Below, piece by piece: positions 16,499 through 24,624 of a stretch of DNA of 38,908 bases. The stretch is from NCBI RefSeq assembly GCF_012641335.1, contig NZ_JABAID010000026.1, forward strand, positions 1-38,908. Reading direction: 5' to 3'. Under the pieces are notes generated by a model. The model made no database searches, had not been told where the DNA came from, and worked only from the letters and a program-made list of their open reading frames with translations. Within the stretch, counting starts at the first letter, position 1; every line of letters begins with the position of its first letter. Made by a program: the position numbers and the translations under genes. This DNA comes from Novosphingobium sp. ERN07 (GTDB lineage: Bacteria > Pseudomonadota > Alphaproteobacteria > Sphingomonadales > Sphingomonadaceae).

Positions 16499-17706
16499 TT
16501 GGAATTCCCTGTTTTCTTTGTGTGCAATGATGGTGATTGAGCGCGGCGGCGAAGCCGTTTGCGCCAGTGCAAGATGCCGGTCACGAACAGTGTGAGCGGC
16601 ACGAAACCCATGAGGATGGCAAGAATGCGCGTGGCGTTTCCGGCAATGGAGCCATCGTGCAGGACGCGAATCCACTTGGCCGTGGTGGTGGCGGCGTTGC
16701 CGTTGCGGACATCGTGAACCGCCAGCACACGGCCGGAATACTGGTCTACGAAGATAAAGCTGCCGGGGAAGCGTGCGTGCGGGTCACCCGGCACCTGAAC
16801 ACGCACGCGGATCGGGTCTGGCCCCCTGCCCGGCACATCGATGAAGACGACGCGCGCGTCAGGGATGGCTCTGCGGGCAGCGGCCAATGCCGCAAGGATC
16901 GGTATCTGCTGGCCATCGGATGCGCTCGATCGCGGATCGGGGACTTCATCCGGTGCTACGATGGTGGCGGTCAGCAGTTGCGTCTTCACGGTCGGAAGTG
17001 CCAGCAGGACACCCGTGCCTGCGAGGATGAACAGCAGCACCATGCTCCACAGGCCCGAAAGCTTGTGGAGATCGCGCAACCGGCGGATCGGCGCGGCGCT
17101 ACGTTTGAATGCCAGTGCTTTGCGCCACGATCCGCGCGGCCACCATACCCAGACCCCGCTGATGAGCAGCAAGAGCATGGCAATGCCAGACCAGCCCACG
17201 ATCTGCGTGCCGGTTTCACCCGCCAGCAGATCCATGTGCAGCTCATAGAGCCAGCTCATCAGATAGCCGCCCCACGGCTCTGCCCGCAAGACACGCGAAC
17301 CATCGGCAGAGAACCACACCATTTGGCGCGGGGCGTGGTGCCCAGCGTGGGCAGCAGGATAGTAGCGCGCGGGGATTGCTCCGGCGGTGCCGGTAACCTC
17401 GAACGACCATTTGCCGTCCGTATCGTACCAGTGCCTGCGCCCCGTTTCGAGCGCCGTCTGCCAGACCTTCGATTCCCACCCGGGCGCTGTGCCGGTGGCG
17501 GGCTGGCTGATTTCGGGATGAAGCGCGGCGTCGATCTCGATGTAATAGACAAGGGCCGATCCTGGCAGCGCAACGAGCGCGAACAGACCGCCCAGCGTCA
17601 GGCCCAACCACAGGTGGAACTGGCGCAGCAGGATGGCGAAGGCGGGAGTACGCCGACAGTCAGCCGGACGCACGTTCGCTGCAGACGCGGGAGCACGGTT
17701 GGTCAT
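16495..17706 (-). CDS. PepSY-associated inner-membrane protein
   Basis: A 403-residue protein of the PepSY_TM type, from the ATG at 17706. Transmembrane helices are seen at the N-terminus (LWLGLTLGGLFALVALPGSALVYY), in the middle (IVGWSGIAMLLLLISGVWVWWP and GLWSMVLLFILAGTGVLLALP) and near the C-terminus (ILAILMGFVPLTLFVTGILHW). Conserved histidines sit at helix entrances (LRQFHLWLG, YELHMDLLAGE, LRDLHKLSGL, WIRVLHDGSIAG), the pattern of heme-binding, ferric-reductase-like PepSY proteins encoded beside TonB receptors. Family knowledge suggests reduction of imported metal chelates. Its stop overlaps the receptor's GTG. The DUF2946 gene ends about 80 bp upstream. Confidence 0.9.
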   Translation of the reverse strand: MTNRAPASAANVRPADCRRTPAFAILLRQFHLWLGLTLGGLFALVALPGSALVYYIEIDAALHPEISQPATGTAPGWESKVWQTALETGRRHWYDTDGKWSFEVTGTAGAIPARYYPAAHAGHHAPRQMVWFSADGSRVLRAEPWGGYLMSWLYELHMDLLAGETGTQIVGWSGIAMLLLLISGVWVWWPRGSWRKALAFKRSAAPIRRLRDLHKLSGLWSMVLLFILAGTGVLLALPTVKTQLLTATIVAPDEVPDPRSSASDGQQIPILAALAAARRAIPDARVVFIDVPGRGPDPIRVRVQVPGDPHARFPGSFIFVDQYSGRVLAVHDVRNGNAATTTAKWIRVLHDGSIAGNATRILAILMGFVPLTLFVTGILHWRKRLRRRAQSPSLHTKKTGNSK

Positions 17707-17785
17707 GGAAATGAAACTCGGCAAGCAGACGCAAATGCGAGAGCAGCGACGCAAAAGCGCACGGCCGCTCAGGCGGTGATCGCGA

Positions 17786-18193
17786 TCAGGCTTGAGCCGG
17801 TGGTGCTCTCAAATGTAGGCGTAGATAAGGTGGCTCTGGCGAAGCCGGGAACGCCAGCGGCCGCAAGCCCAGCGCAACGATGAAGGCCATCGCCACGGCC
17901 AGCAGCAATTCCGGCATCGCGCCCAGCGAAGGCACAGAATGCCCGGCAAAGGCACAAGGCGCATCCGCCTTGTCATGCTCACCACCGCTTTCGGATTTGC
18001 CCTGCTTCAGCCCCGGAATGGCAATCGCCATAGTCATCGGACCACTGCCCGAGCACATGGCGACGACGATTTGCCCGCCAGACATCACCGGCATGAACCC
18101 GGCAGGCACCGCAAGCTTCATCGCCAACGCCAGCGCGATCAAGGCGCAGGCGAAAACGCGATTGCTGAAAGCAAGGCGGCGCAGCCGATTCAT
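17786..18193 (-). CDS. DUF2946 family protein (copy 2)
   Basis: A 135-residue protein parallel to the first copy: N-terminal helix ending LALAMKLAVPAGFM, an extracytoplasmic part with cysteines in AMCSGSG and in PCAFAGHS, a His/Asp-containing linker (GGEHDKADAP), a second helix (about 94-112) and a short tail (LRLHLRAPP). The late CAFAGH motif, with Cys and His close together, is a plausible metal site. The start is uncertain: the ATG at 18193 matches the family, but another at 18229 with AAAGGA right beside it is possible. It sits upstream of the PepSY and TonB receptor genes, and the MFS gene ends 50 bp before it. Confidence 0.78.
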   Translation of the reverse strand: MNRLRRLAFSNRVFACALIALALAMKLAVPAGFMPVMSGGQIVVAMCSGSGPMTMAIAIPGLKQGKSESGGEHDKADAPCAFAGHSVPSLGAMPELLLAVAMAFIVALGLRPLAFPASPEPPYLRLHLRAPPAQA

Positions 18194-18242
18194 GGGAAGG
18201 CCGCTAGCCGGGTTTGCCCGCCCTGTCATGTCCTTTGAAGTA

Positions 18243-19544
18243 TCACCCGTTGCGGCCCAGTTCGTTGTTGAACCACAGCGCGGCCATCGTCGCCACAGCG
18301 CCCGAGAGCAGATAGCCGCCCGATGCAAGCAGGCCGAAGTTGGCTGAAAGCCACAGCGCCACCAGCGGGGCAAAGCCCGCGCCGAATAGCCAGGCAAGAT
18401 CGCTGGTGATGGCAGAGCCGGTATAGCGGTTCTGCGTGGCAAAGTTCGAGGAAACCGCGCCCGACGATTGCCCGAAGGCAAGGCCGAGCAGCACGAAGCC
18501 CGACAGCATGAACACGATCTCGCCGCCTTCGCCCAGCGCCAGCAATTGCGGGGCAAAGCCGCTGAATACGGCAATGACAGCGGCAGAAGCCCCCAACAAC
18601 TGGCGGCGGCCGTAGCGGTCGGCTAGCCGTCCCGACGTTACGATGGCGGCAACCCCCAAGGCGGCGGCGGCGGCCTCGATCACGAGGAAGCGGGTCGGTG
18701 CTTCCTTGGTGAACAGGAACACCCACGACAGCGGAAAAACGGTGACCATGTGGAACAGCGCGAAGCTGGCAAGCGGAGCGAAAGCGCCGATCACGATGGT
18801 CTTCCATTCGCGGCGCAGGGTAATACCAACCCGCTCTGGCTGAAGGTCACGCGTTTCGTAAAGCCGCTGGAATTCCGGCGTGACGACCAGTCGCAGCCGC
18901 GCGAACAGCGCCACCACGTTGATCGCAAAGGCGACGAAGAACGGGAAGCGCCAGCCCCAGTCGAGAAAGTCGGCGGCGGGTAGCGACGAGGTAAAGAACG
19001 CGAACAGCAGGCTCGCCACGATCAGACCGAGCGGCGCGCCAAGCTGGGGGATCATCGCGTACCATCCGCGCCTGCCTTCGGGTGCGTTCAGCGCCAGCAG
19101 CGAAGCAAGGCCGTCCCACGTGCCACCAAGGGCAAATCCCTGCCCCATGCGGAACAGGGCCAGCAATCCAATCGCCCATGCTCCGGCATCGGCATAGCTG
19201 GGGAGGAAGGCGATGGCGGCGGTCGATCCGCCCAGCAGGAACAGCGCAATCGTCAGCTTCGCACCCCGGCCATAGGCGCGGTCGATCGCCATGAAAGCAA
19301 ACGACCCGAACGGCCGCGCAACAAAGGCCAGCGCGAAGACGATGAACGAATAGAGCGTGCCCGTCAGCGCATCGACGAACGGAAAAAAGAAGCCGGGAAA
19401 CACCAGAACCGATGCGATGGCATAGACGAAGAAATCGAAGAATTCCGACGTCCGGCCGATGATCACGCCAATGGCGATTTCGCCGGGCGATACGCCGGAG
19501 CTGGCGTCTTCGGCTTCTGGAGCGTCGATTACGGCAGCGAACAT
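18243..19544 (-). CDS. MFS transporter, metabolite:H+ symporter type
   Basis: A 433-residue permease with twelve predicted helices. The first helices read IAIGVIIGRTSEFFDFFVYAIA, and the loop 2-3 region contains RPFGSFAFMAIDRAYGRGAKL; a second signature GRLADRYGRRQLL lies between helices 8 and 9. These are marks of the MHS family (ShiA/ProP/KgtP-like organic acid or osmolyte symporters). The ATG at 19544 has GGAGA nine bases upstream; a TTG at 19565 is less likely. It is divergent from cyoA with an FNR-type box between them. It is the first gene of the long minus-strand run, so it may share the promoter of the copper genes. Substrate unknown; a metal-chelating organic acid is possible. Confidence 0.88.
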   Translation of the reverse strand: MFAAVIDAPEAEDASSGVSPGEIAIGVIIGRTSEFFDFFVYAIASVLVFPGFFFPFVDALTGTLYSFIVFALAFVARPFGSFAFMAIDRAYGRGAKLTIALFLLGGSTAAIAFLPSYADAGAWAIGLLALFRMGQGFALGGTWDGLASLLALNAPEGRRGWYAMIPQLGAPLGLIVASLLFAFFTSSLPAADFLDWGWRFPFFVAFAINVVALFARLRLVVTPEFQRLYETRDLQPERVGITLRREWKTIVIGAFAPLASFALFHMVTVFPLSWVFLFTKEAPTRFLVIEAAAAALGVAAIVTSGRLADRYGRRQLLGASAAVIAVFSGFAPQLLALGEGGEIVFMLSGFVLLGLAFGQSSGAVSSNFATQNRYTGSAITSDLAWLFGAGFAPLVALWLSANFGLLASGGYLLSGAVATMAALWFNNELGRNG

Positions 19545-19597
19545 GCGATCTGATTCTCCGGTCAATGCGGGCGCGACACAGTTTGTCCCTATCGTCC

Positions 19598-19611
19598 TTG
19601 ATCTGGATCAA
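19598..19611. promoter_or_regulatory. perfect FNR/FixK-type box between divergent MFS and cyoA genes
   Basis: TTGATCTGGATCAA matches TTGATNNNNATCAA exactly. Its centre is about 68 bp before the cyoA ATG and about 60 bp before the MFS ATG. Flanking it, TTTGTCC (19582-19588) and GGACAAA (19619-19625) form an outer inverted repeat centred within one base of the same axis. Oxygen-dependent control of one or both divergent units is expected from the family; whether it activates or represses cannot be read. Confidence 0.8.
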
Positions 19612-19672
19612 AGGGATTGGACAAAATGTCCTATCGGAGGGACTCGCCCACGCGCCTAACTGCGTGTGCGTG

Positions 19673-20890
19673 ATGGACACCGAACCCGCCCCTCCCCCGT
19701 TTCGCAAGCTGCTGCTGGCGCTGGCCCTGCTTCCCCTCACTTCGCTGCTTGGCGGTTGCGACTGGGTGGTGCTGAACCCGTTGGGGGATGTGGCCCGGCA
19801 GCAGGCCGATCTGGTAGTGATCTCCACCTGGCTCATGCTGCTGATCATCGTGCCGGTCATGGCGCTGACGGTGTTCTTCGCGTGGAAGTATCGCGCGGCG
19901 AACGATGCGCCGGACTATGATCCCGAATGGTCGCACTCGACGCAGTTGGAACTGGTGATCTGGTCGGCGCCGCTGCTGATCATCATTGCGCTGGGGGCGG
20001 TCACGTGGGTCGGCACGCACCTGCTCGATCCCTATCGCACCATTGGCCGGATCGATCAGGCCCGCGATGTGCCTGCGAGTGCCAAGCCGCTGGAAGTGCA
20101 GGTCGTGGCGCTCAACTGGAAATGGCTGTTCATCTATCCCGAACAGCAGATTGCCACAGTGAACGAACTGGTGGTGCCGGTGGACCGCCCCTTGCGGTTC
20201 CGCATCTCGTCGTCAGCAGTGATGAATTCGTTCTATGCGCCGGCGCTGGCGGGGCAGATCTATGCGATGCCGGGGATGGAGACCAAGCTGCACGCCGTGC
20301 TGAACAAGGCGGGGCAGTACGAAGGCTTTTCCGCCAACTACAGCGGCGCGGGCTTTTCGCACATGCACTTTGCCCTGCGCGGGGTGGACGAGGCGAACTT
20401 TGCGCGGTGGGCGCAGGACGTGCGCAAGGGGGCAGGCAATCTTGATCGCGCAGCCTACCTGAACCTTGAAAAGCCGAGCGAGAAGGAGCCGGTGCGGCAT
20501 TACGCGTCCGTCGCGCCCGATCTTTTCGATGCCGTGGTCAACCTTTGCGTGCGTCCCGGCAAGATGTGCATGAGCCAGATGATGGCGCTCGATGCGCGTG
20601 GCGGGATGGGCAATGCGGGCCGCTGGAACCTTGCCGCGCTCAGCTATGACAAGTTCGGGCGTGAGGAGGTGAATACCGTTCTGCCGGGTATGCTGACCGA
20701 GGCCGATCAGGTGTTCATCAAGGCCTACTGCGCCGACAATCGCCCGATGACCGCGCCCGGCATGGAAGTGAAGGCGCCGGTCAGCACCGCCACCCTGCGC
20801 GGCGCGGGGCTTGTCTGGCCCGGAGCTTCACCTGCCGCCGCGCCCGGCACCACCAAATTTGCCATCGCCACCCCCAATTCCGCGTCCTGA
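19673..20890 (+). CDS. cyoA: cytochrome bo3 ubiquinol oxidase subunit II
   Basis: A 405-residue lipoprotein subunit: signal peptide with lipobox LLGGC (followed by DWVVLNPLG, typical of CyoA), two transmembrane helices (about 45-70 and 90-110), and a periplasmic cupredoxin domain (LNWKWLFIYPEQ, SSAVMNSFYAPALAGQIYAMPGM, SGAGFSHMHF). The cysteine pair of the CuA site is absent, so electrons come from quinol, not cytochrome c. It is longer than E. coli CyoA (315) because of a C-terminal extension of roughly 90 residues ending in an Ala/Pro-rich tail. The ATG at 19673 is preferred; in-frame GTGs lie 3 and 9 bases upstream, and CGGAGG is 33 bases away. cyoB follows after 17 bases. Confidence 0.93.
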   Translation: MDTEPAPPPFRKLLLALALLPLTSLLGGCDWVVLNPLGDVARQQADLVVISTWLMLLIIVPVMALTVFFAWKYRAANDAPDYDPEWSHSTQLELVIWSAPLLIIIALGAVTWVGTHLLDPYRTIGRIDQARDVPASAKPLEVQVVALNWKWLFIYPEQQIATVNELVVPVDRPLRFRISSSAVMNSFYAPALAGQIYAMPGMETKLHAVLNKAGQYEGFSANYSGAGFSHMHFALRGVDEANFARWAQDVRKGAGNLDRAAYLNLEKPSEKEPVRHYASVAPDLFDAVVNLCVRPGKMCMSQMMALDARGGMGNAGRWNLAALSYDKFGREEVNTVLPGMLTEADQVFIKAYCADNRPMTAPGMEVKAPVSTATLRGAGLVWPGASPAAAPGTTKFAIATPNSAS

Positions 20891-20907
20891 ACATCGGAAC
20901 CGATCCC

Positions 20908-22920
20908 ATGACTTCCGCAGACCAGCACTGGTCCTTCCTGTTCGGCAAGCTTTCGCTGGAAGCGCTGCCGCTGCACGAGCCGATCATCGTCGCCACATTT
21001 GCCGCCGTTGCAGTGGGCGGTGCGGCCCTTGTTGGCGCGCTGACGTATTTCAAGCTCTGGGGCTATCTCTGGCACGAGTGGTTCACCAGCGTGGACCACA
21101 AGAAGATCGGGATCATGTACATGATCCTCGGCCTCGTCATGTTCCTGCGCGGCTTTGCCGATGCGATCATGATGCGCATCCAGCAGGCGATGGCGTTCAA
21201 CGGGTCCGAAGGATACCTGAATGCGCACCATTACGACCAGATATTCACCGCGCACGGTGTGATCATGATCTTCTTCGTGGCGATGCCCTTCGTCACGGGC
21301 CTTATGAACTACGTCGTGCCGTTGCAGATCGGCGCGCGGGACGTTTCGTTCCCGTTCCTCAACAACTTCAGCTTCTGGATGACCACGGCGGGCGCGATGC
21401 TGGTGATGGCATCGCTGTTCATCGGCGAATTCGCGCAGACCGGATGGCTGGCCTATCCGCCGCTCTCGGGCCTGTCCTACAGCCCCGGCGTGGGCGTGGA
21501 CTACTATATCTGGGCGCTGCAGATCGCGGGCGTGGGCACTACGTTATCGGGCATAAACTTGATCGCGACCATCGTGAAGCTGCGCGCGCCGGGCATGACG
21601 ATGATGAAAATGCCGGTGTTCACCTGGACATCGCTGTGCACCAACGTGCTGATCGTGGCGTCCTTTCCGGTGCTCACCGCCGTCCTCGTCCTGCTCACGC
21701 TCGACCGCTATGTCGGCACCAACTTCTTCACCAACGACTTCGGCGGATCGCCGATGATGTATGTGAACCTGATCTGGATCTGGGGCCACCCTGAGGTCTA
21801 TATCCTCGTCCTTCCGGTGTTCGGCGTGTTTTCGGAAGTGACCGCCACTTTCAGCGGCAAGAAGCTCTTCGGCTATTCCTCGATGGTCTATGCCACGGTG
21901 GTCATCACCATCCTGTCCTACGTTGTGTGGCTGCACCACTTCTTCACGATGGGATCGGGGGCGAGCGTCAACAGCTTCTTCGGGATCACCACGATGGTCA
22001 TCTCGATCCCCACCGGGGCCAAACTCTTCAACTGGCTGTTCACGATGTACCGCGCGCGCATCCGGTTTGATCTGCCGATGATGTGGACGCTGGCCTTCAT
22101 GCTCACGTTCGTGATCGGCGGGATGACCGGGGTGCTGCTGGCTGTGCCGCCGGCTGACTTCGTGCTGCACAATTCGCTGTTCCTGATCGCGCACTTCCAC
22201 AACGTTATCATCGGCGGTGTGGTGTTCGGCGTCTTCGCGGCGATCAACTACTGGTGGCCCAAGGCCTTCGGGTTCAAGCTGGAGCCGTTCTGGGGCAAGG
22301 TCAGCTTCTGGTGCTGGGTCGTGGGCTTCTGGCTGGCCTTCACGCCGCTCTATGCGATGGGCCTGATGGGCGTGACCCGCCGGTTGCGCGTGTTCGACGA
22401 TCCTTCGCTGCAGATCTGGTTCGTCATCGCCGCCATCGGGGCAGGGGTTATCGCCATCGGCATTGCGGCGATGCTGTTGCAGTATGCCGTCTCGATCATC
22501 CGGCGTGACCAGAACCGCGATCTGACCGGCGATCCGTGGAACGCGCGCACGCTGGAATGGGCGACCAGTTCGCCGCCGCCTGCCTACAATTTCGCGTTCA
22601 CGCCGGTCGTGCACGATCTTGACGCCTGGACTGGCATGAAGCGCGCAGGCGTTGGCCGTCCGCTCGAAGGCTTCCGCCCGATCCACATGCCCAAGAACAC
22701 CGGCGCAGGCGTCATCCTGGCGGGGCTCAGCACTGTCTGCGGTTTCGCGCTGATCTGGCACGTGTGGTGGCTCGCAGCCGTCGGCTTCGCCGCGCTGCTG
22801 ATCACCGCGATTGCCCACACCTTCAACTATAGGCGCGATTTCCATATCCCGGTGGAAACCGTGATCGAAACAGAAGCAGCGCGCACGCGCGAACTCGCCC
22901 TTGCAGGAGCAGCGGCATGA
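20908..22920 (+). CDS. cyoB: cytochrome bo3 ubiquinol oxidase subunit I
   Basis: A 670-residue heme-copper oxidase core with about fifteen helices. Seen: WGHPEVY (CuB His and cross-linked Tyr), WLHHFFTMG (two CuB His), HFHNVIIGG (high-spin and low-spin heme His), and TAHGVIM (low-spin heme His). Quinol-site residues R81, D85, H108 and Q111 match E. coli R71, D75, H98 and Q101, confirming quinol use. It reduces oxygen to water and pumps protons. The stop overlaps the cyoC ATG (ATGA). No cyoE (heme O synthase) is in this cluster, so heme O must come from elsewhere, or the enzyme may carry heme A. Confidence 0.97.
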   Translation: MTSADQHWSFLFGKLSLEALPLHEPIIVATFAAVAVGGAALVGALTYFKLWGYLWHEWFTSVDHKKIGIMYMILGLVMFLRGFADAIMMRIQQAMAFNGSEGYLNAHHYDQIFTAHGVIMIFFVAMPFVTGLMNYVVPLQIGARDVSFPFLNNFSFWMTTAGAMLVMASLFIGEFAQTGWLAYPPLSGLSYSPGVGVDYYIWALQIAGVGTTLSGINLIATIVKLRAPGMTMMKMPVFTWTSLCTNVLIVASFPVLTAVLVLLTLDRYVGTNFFTNDFGGSPMMYVNLIWIWGHPEVYILVLPVFGVFSEVTATFSGKKLFGYSSMVYATVVITILSYVVWLHHFFTMGSGASVNSFFGITTMVISIPTGAKLFNWLFTMYRARIRFDLPMMWTLAFMLTFVIGGMTGVLLAVPPADFVLHNSLFLIAHFHNVIIGGVVFGVFAAINYWWPKAFGFKLEPFWGKVSFWCWVVGFWLAFTPLYAMGLMGVTRRLRVFDDPSLQIWFVIAAIGAGVIAIGIAAMLLQYAVSIIRRDQNRDLTGDPWNARTLEWATSSPPPAYNFAFTPVVHDLDAWTGMKRAGVGRPLEGFRPIHMPKNTGAGVILAGLSTVCGFALIWHVWWLAAVGFAALLITAIAHTFNYRRDFHIPVETVIETEAARTRELALAGAAA

Positions 22921-23546
22921 GCGCCCCCGCGAACGTGCCGTCGGCAGACCTCGCCAACTGGTACGACCTTGATGAGCACGATCATCCCGAAGGGGGCAGC
23001 ACGCTGCTCGGCTTCTGGATTTACCTGATGAGTGACTGCCTGATCTTCGCGATGCTGTTCGCGGCATTTGGCGTGGTGGGCGGAAACTACGCGGCAGGGC
23101 CGGGGCCGAAAGACCTGTTCGACCTGCCGCTGGTCGCGCTCAATACCGCGATGCTGCTGTTCTCGTCGATCACTTATGGCTTTGCCATGCTGGCGATGCA
23201 GCGCGGCAACGTGAAAGCGGTGCAAGGCTGGCTACTGGTCACCGGCCTGTTCGGCGCGGCGTTTCTTTCGATCGAACTCTATGAATTCGCCCACCTGATC
23301 CACGAAGGCGCAACGCCGCAGCGCAGCGCGTTCCTTTCGGCTTTCTTCACGCTGGTCGGCACGCACGGACTGCACGTTACCTTCGGCCTGATATGGCTGG
23401 GTGTGCTGGTAGTGCAGGTCGGCCAGCGCGGGCTGGTTGCGGCCAACCAGCGACGGCTTATGTGCCTCAGCCTGTTCTGGCACTTCCTCGACGTCGTGTG
23501 GATCGGCGTCTTCACCTTCGTCTATCTGCTGGGGATGCTGCGATGA
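22917..23546 (+). CDS. cyoC: cytochrome bo3 ubiquinol oxidase subunit III
   Basis: A 209-residue membrane subunit with five predicted helices (FWIYLMSDCLIFAMLFAAF, LNTAMLLFSSITYGFAML, TGLFGAAFLSIELYEF, AFFTLVGTHGLHVTFGLIW, FWHFLDVVWIGVFTFVYL). The E(L/Y)xEF, HGxHV and WHFxDxVW signatures are those of heme-copper oxidase subunit III. ATG overlaps the cyoB stop and the TGA overlaps the cyoD start, so all three are coupled. Confidence 0.96.
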   Translation: MSAPANVPSADLANWYDLDEHDHPEGGSTLLGFWIYLMSDCLIFAMLFAAFGVVGGNYAAGPGPKDLFDLPLVALNTAMLLFSSITYGFAMLAMQRGNVKAVQGWLLVTGLFGAAFLSIELYEFAHLIHEGATPQRSAFLSAFFTLVGTHGLHVTFGLIWLGVLVVQVGQRGLVAANQRRLMCLSLFWHFLDVVWIGVFTFVYLLGMLR

Positions 23547-23911
23547 GCGCTGCACACGACGTTCATGCTGGCGAAGATGGTGCCGCCCACGGCACGATGC
23601 GCGATTATGTCATCGGTTTCGTCCTCTCTGTGGTGCTCACCGCGATCCCGTTCTGGCTGGTCATGGCCGATCCTCTGGGCAACAAGGCGCTGACCGGCGG
23701 GATAGTGGTGATCTTTGCCGCCGTGCAGATCGTGGTGCACATGATCTTCTTCCTGCACATGAATACCAAGTCCGAAGGCGGGTGGAACATGCTGGCGCTG
23801 CTATTCACCGTGGTGCTTGTCGTGATCGTGCTGTCCGGCTCCTTTTGGGTGATGCACCACCTCAACACCAACATGATGCCGATGAGCCACGACATGCCGG
23901 AGTTGCCCTGA
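23543..23911 (+). CDS. cyoD: cytochrome bo3 ubiquinol oxidase subunit IV
   Basis: A 122-residue subunit with three helices (YVIGFVLSVVLTAIPFWLVM, VIFAAVQIVVHMIFFLHM, LALLFTVVLVVIVLSGSFWVMHHL), as in CyoD. The IGFxLSxxLTxIPF and VHxxFFLHM motifs are characteristic. A Met/His-rich C-terminus (NTNMMPMSHDMPELP) is notable and could bind copper loosely, but such tails also occur in ordinary CyoD. Starts by ATGA overlap with cyoC. Confidence 0.95.
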   Translation: MSAAHDVHAGEDGAAHGTMRDYVIGFVLSVVLTAIPFWLVMADPLGNKALTGGIVVIFAAVQIVVHMIFFLHMNTKSEGGWNMLALLFTVVLVVIVLSGSFWVMHHLNTNMMPMSHDMPELP

Positions 23912-23913
23912 CA

Positions 23914-24624
23914 ATGGAGTCGGCAGCGAAGCCCGTTGCCGGACGACCGGTTGCCCTCTACGCTTTGCTTATGTCGCTTACGGTGCTTTGCGTTGCCCTT
24001 GCAGTCTGGCAAGTGCAGCGCCTCCAATGGAAAGAGGCGCTCATCGCTCGCGTCGAAGCCGGGATGAGGGCCTCTCCTCTGCCAGTGAAGCGGTTACCCG
24101 CTAGCGACCTTGTCAGTCTGGAATACCGGCGGGTTTCGCTGAACGGGCGTTACGACGCGCAAGGCACCGTGCTGGTTGCGGGCGCGTCGACGCGCGGCAG
24201 CGGATACTGGGTGCTAACCCCGGTGAGCGGTGCCGCTCGCACAGTCTACGTCAATCGCGGCTTCGTGCCTCTGGGTAGCAAGCTTCTGGACGTGCGGCAG
24301 GACACCCCGACCGGCCCAGTCTTCATCACTGGCCTTCTGCGCCGCACCGAACCCGGCGGTGGCTTCCTGCGTGCCAACCGCCCAACCGAAAATCGCTGGT
24401 ACTCGCGCGATGTGGCACAAATTGCGGTAAGCAAGAGCGTCTCAGCCGACCCGCGCCTGTTCATCGATGCTATTACCGAAGCCCCTTCCTCTCCCAGCGC
24501 ACCGATACCCGGCCTCACCATTATCAACTTTCCCAACAATCATCTCGCCTACGCGTTGACATGGGCAGCTCTTTCGATCCTGTCCGCAGGCGCTGCAATC
24601 ATGCTATGGCGAAGGCCAGCATGA
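23914..24624 (+). CDS. SURF1 family oxidase assembly protein
   Basis: A 236-residue protein with N- and C-terminal transmembrane helices (about 12-30 and 213-233) flanking a periplasmic domain. SURF1 signatures: LAVWQVQRLQWKE at the first helix, YRRVSLNGRYD, GYWVLTPV, VYVNRGFVP, NFPNNHLAYALTWAALS before the last helix. Family knowledge: SURF1 helps insert heme or assemble subunit I of heme-copper oxidases. It begins 2 bases after the cyoD stop and overlaps the regB ATG by ATGA. Confidence 0.93.
   Translation: MESAAKPVAGRPVALYALLMSLTVLCVALAVWQVQRLQWKEALIARVEAGMRASPLPVKRLPASDLVSLEYRRVSLNGRYDAQGTVLVAGASTRGSGYWVLTPVSGAARTVYVNRGFVPLGSKLLDVRQDTPTGPVFITGLLRRTEPGGGFLRANRPTENRWYSRDVAQIAVSKSVSADPRLFIDAITEAPSSPSAPIPGLTIINFPNNHLAYALTWAALSILSAGAAIMLWRRPA

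Noticed and set aside
16537..17883. Plus-strand frame of 448 residues opposite the PepSY gene
   Set aside because: Antisense shadow; the PepSY gene has motifs and coupled start and stop codons.
19673..20890. Subunit II as a cytochrome c oxidase (CuA type)
   Set aside because: CuA cysteines are missing and CyoB has the quinol-site residues.
21544..23067. Minus-strand frame of 507 residues opposite cyoB
   Set aside because: Very His/Arg/Asp-rich, no domain, fully opposite a certain cyoB gene.
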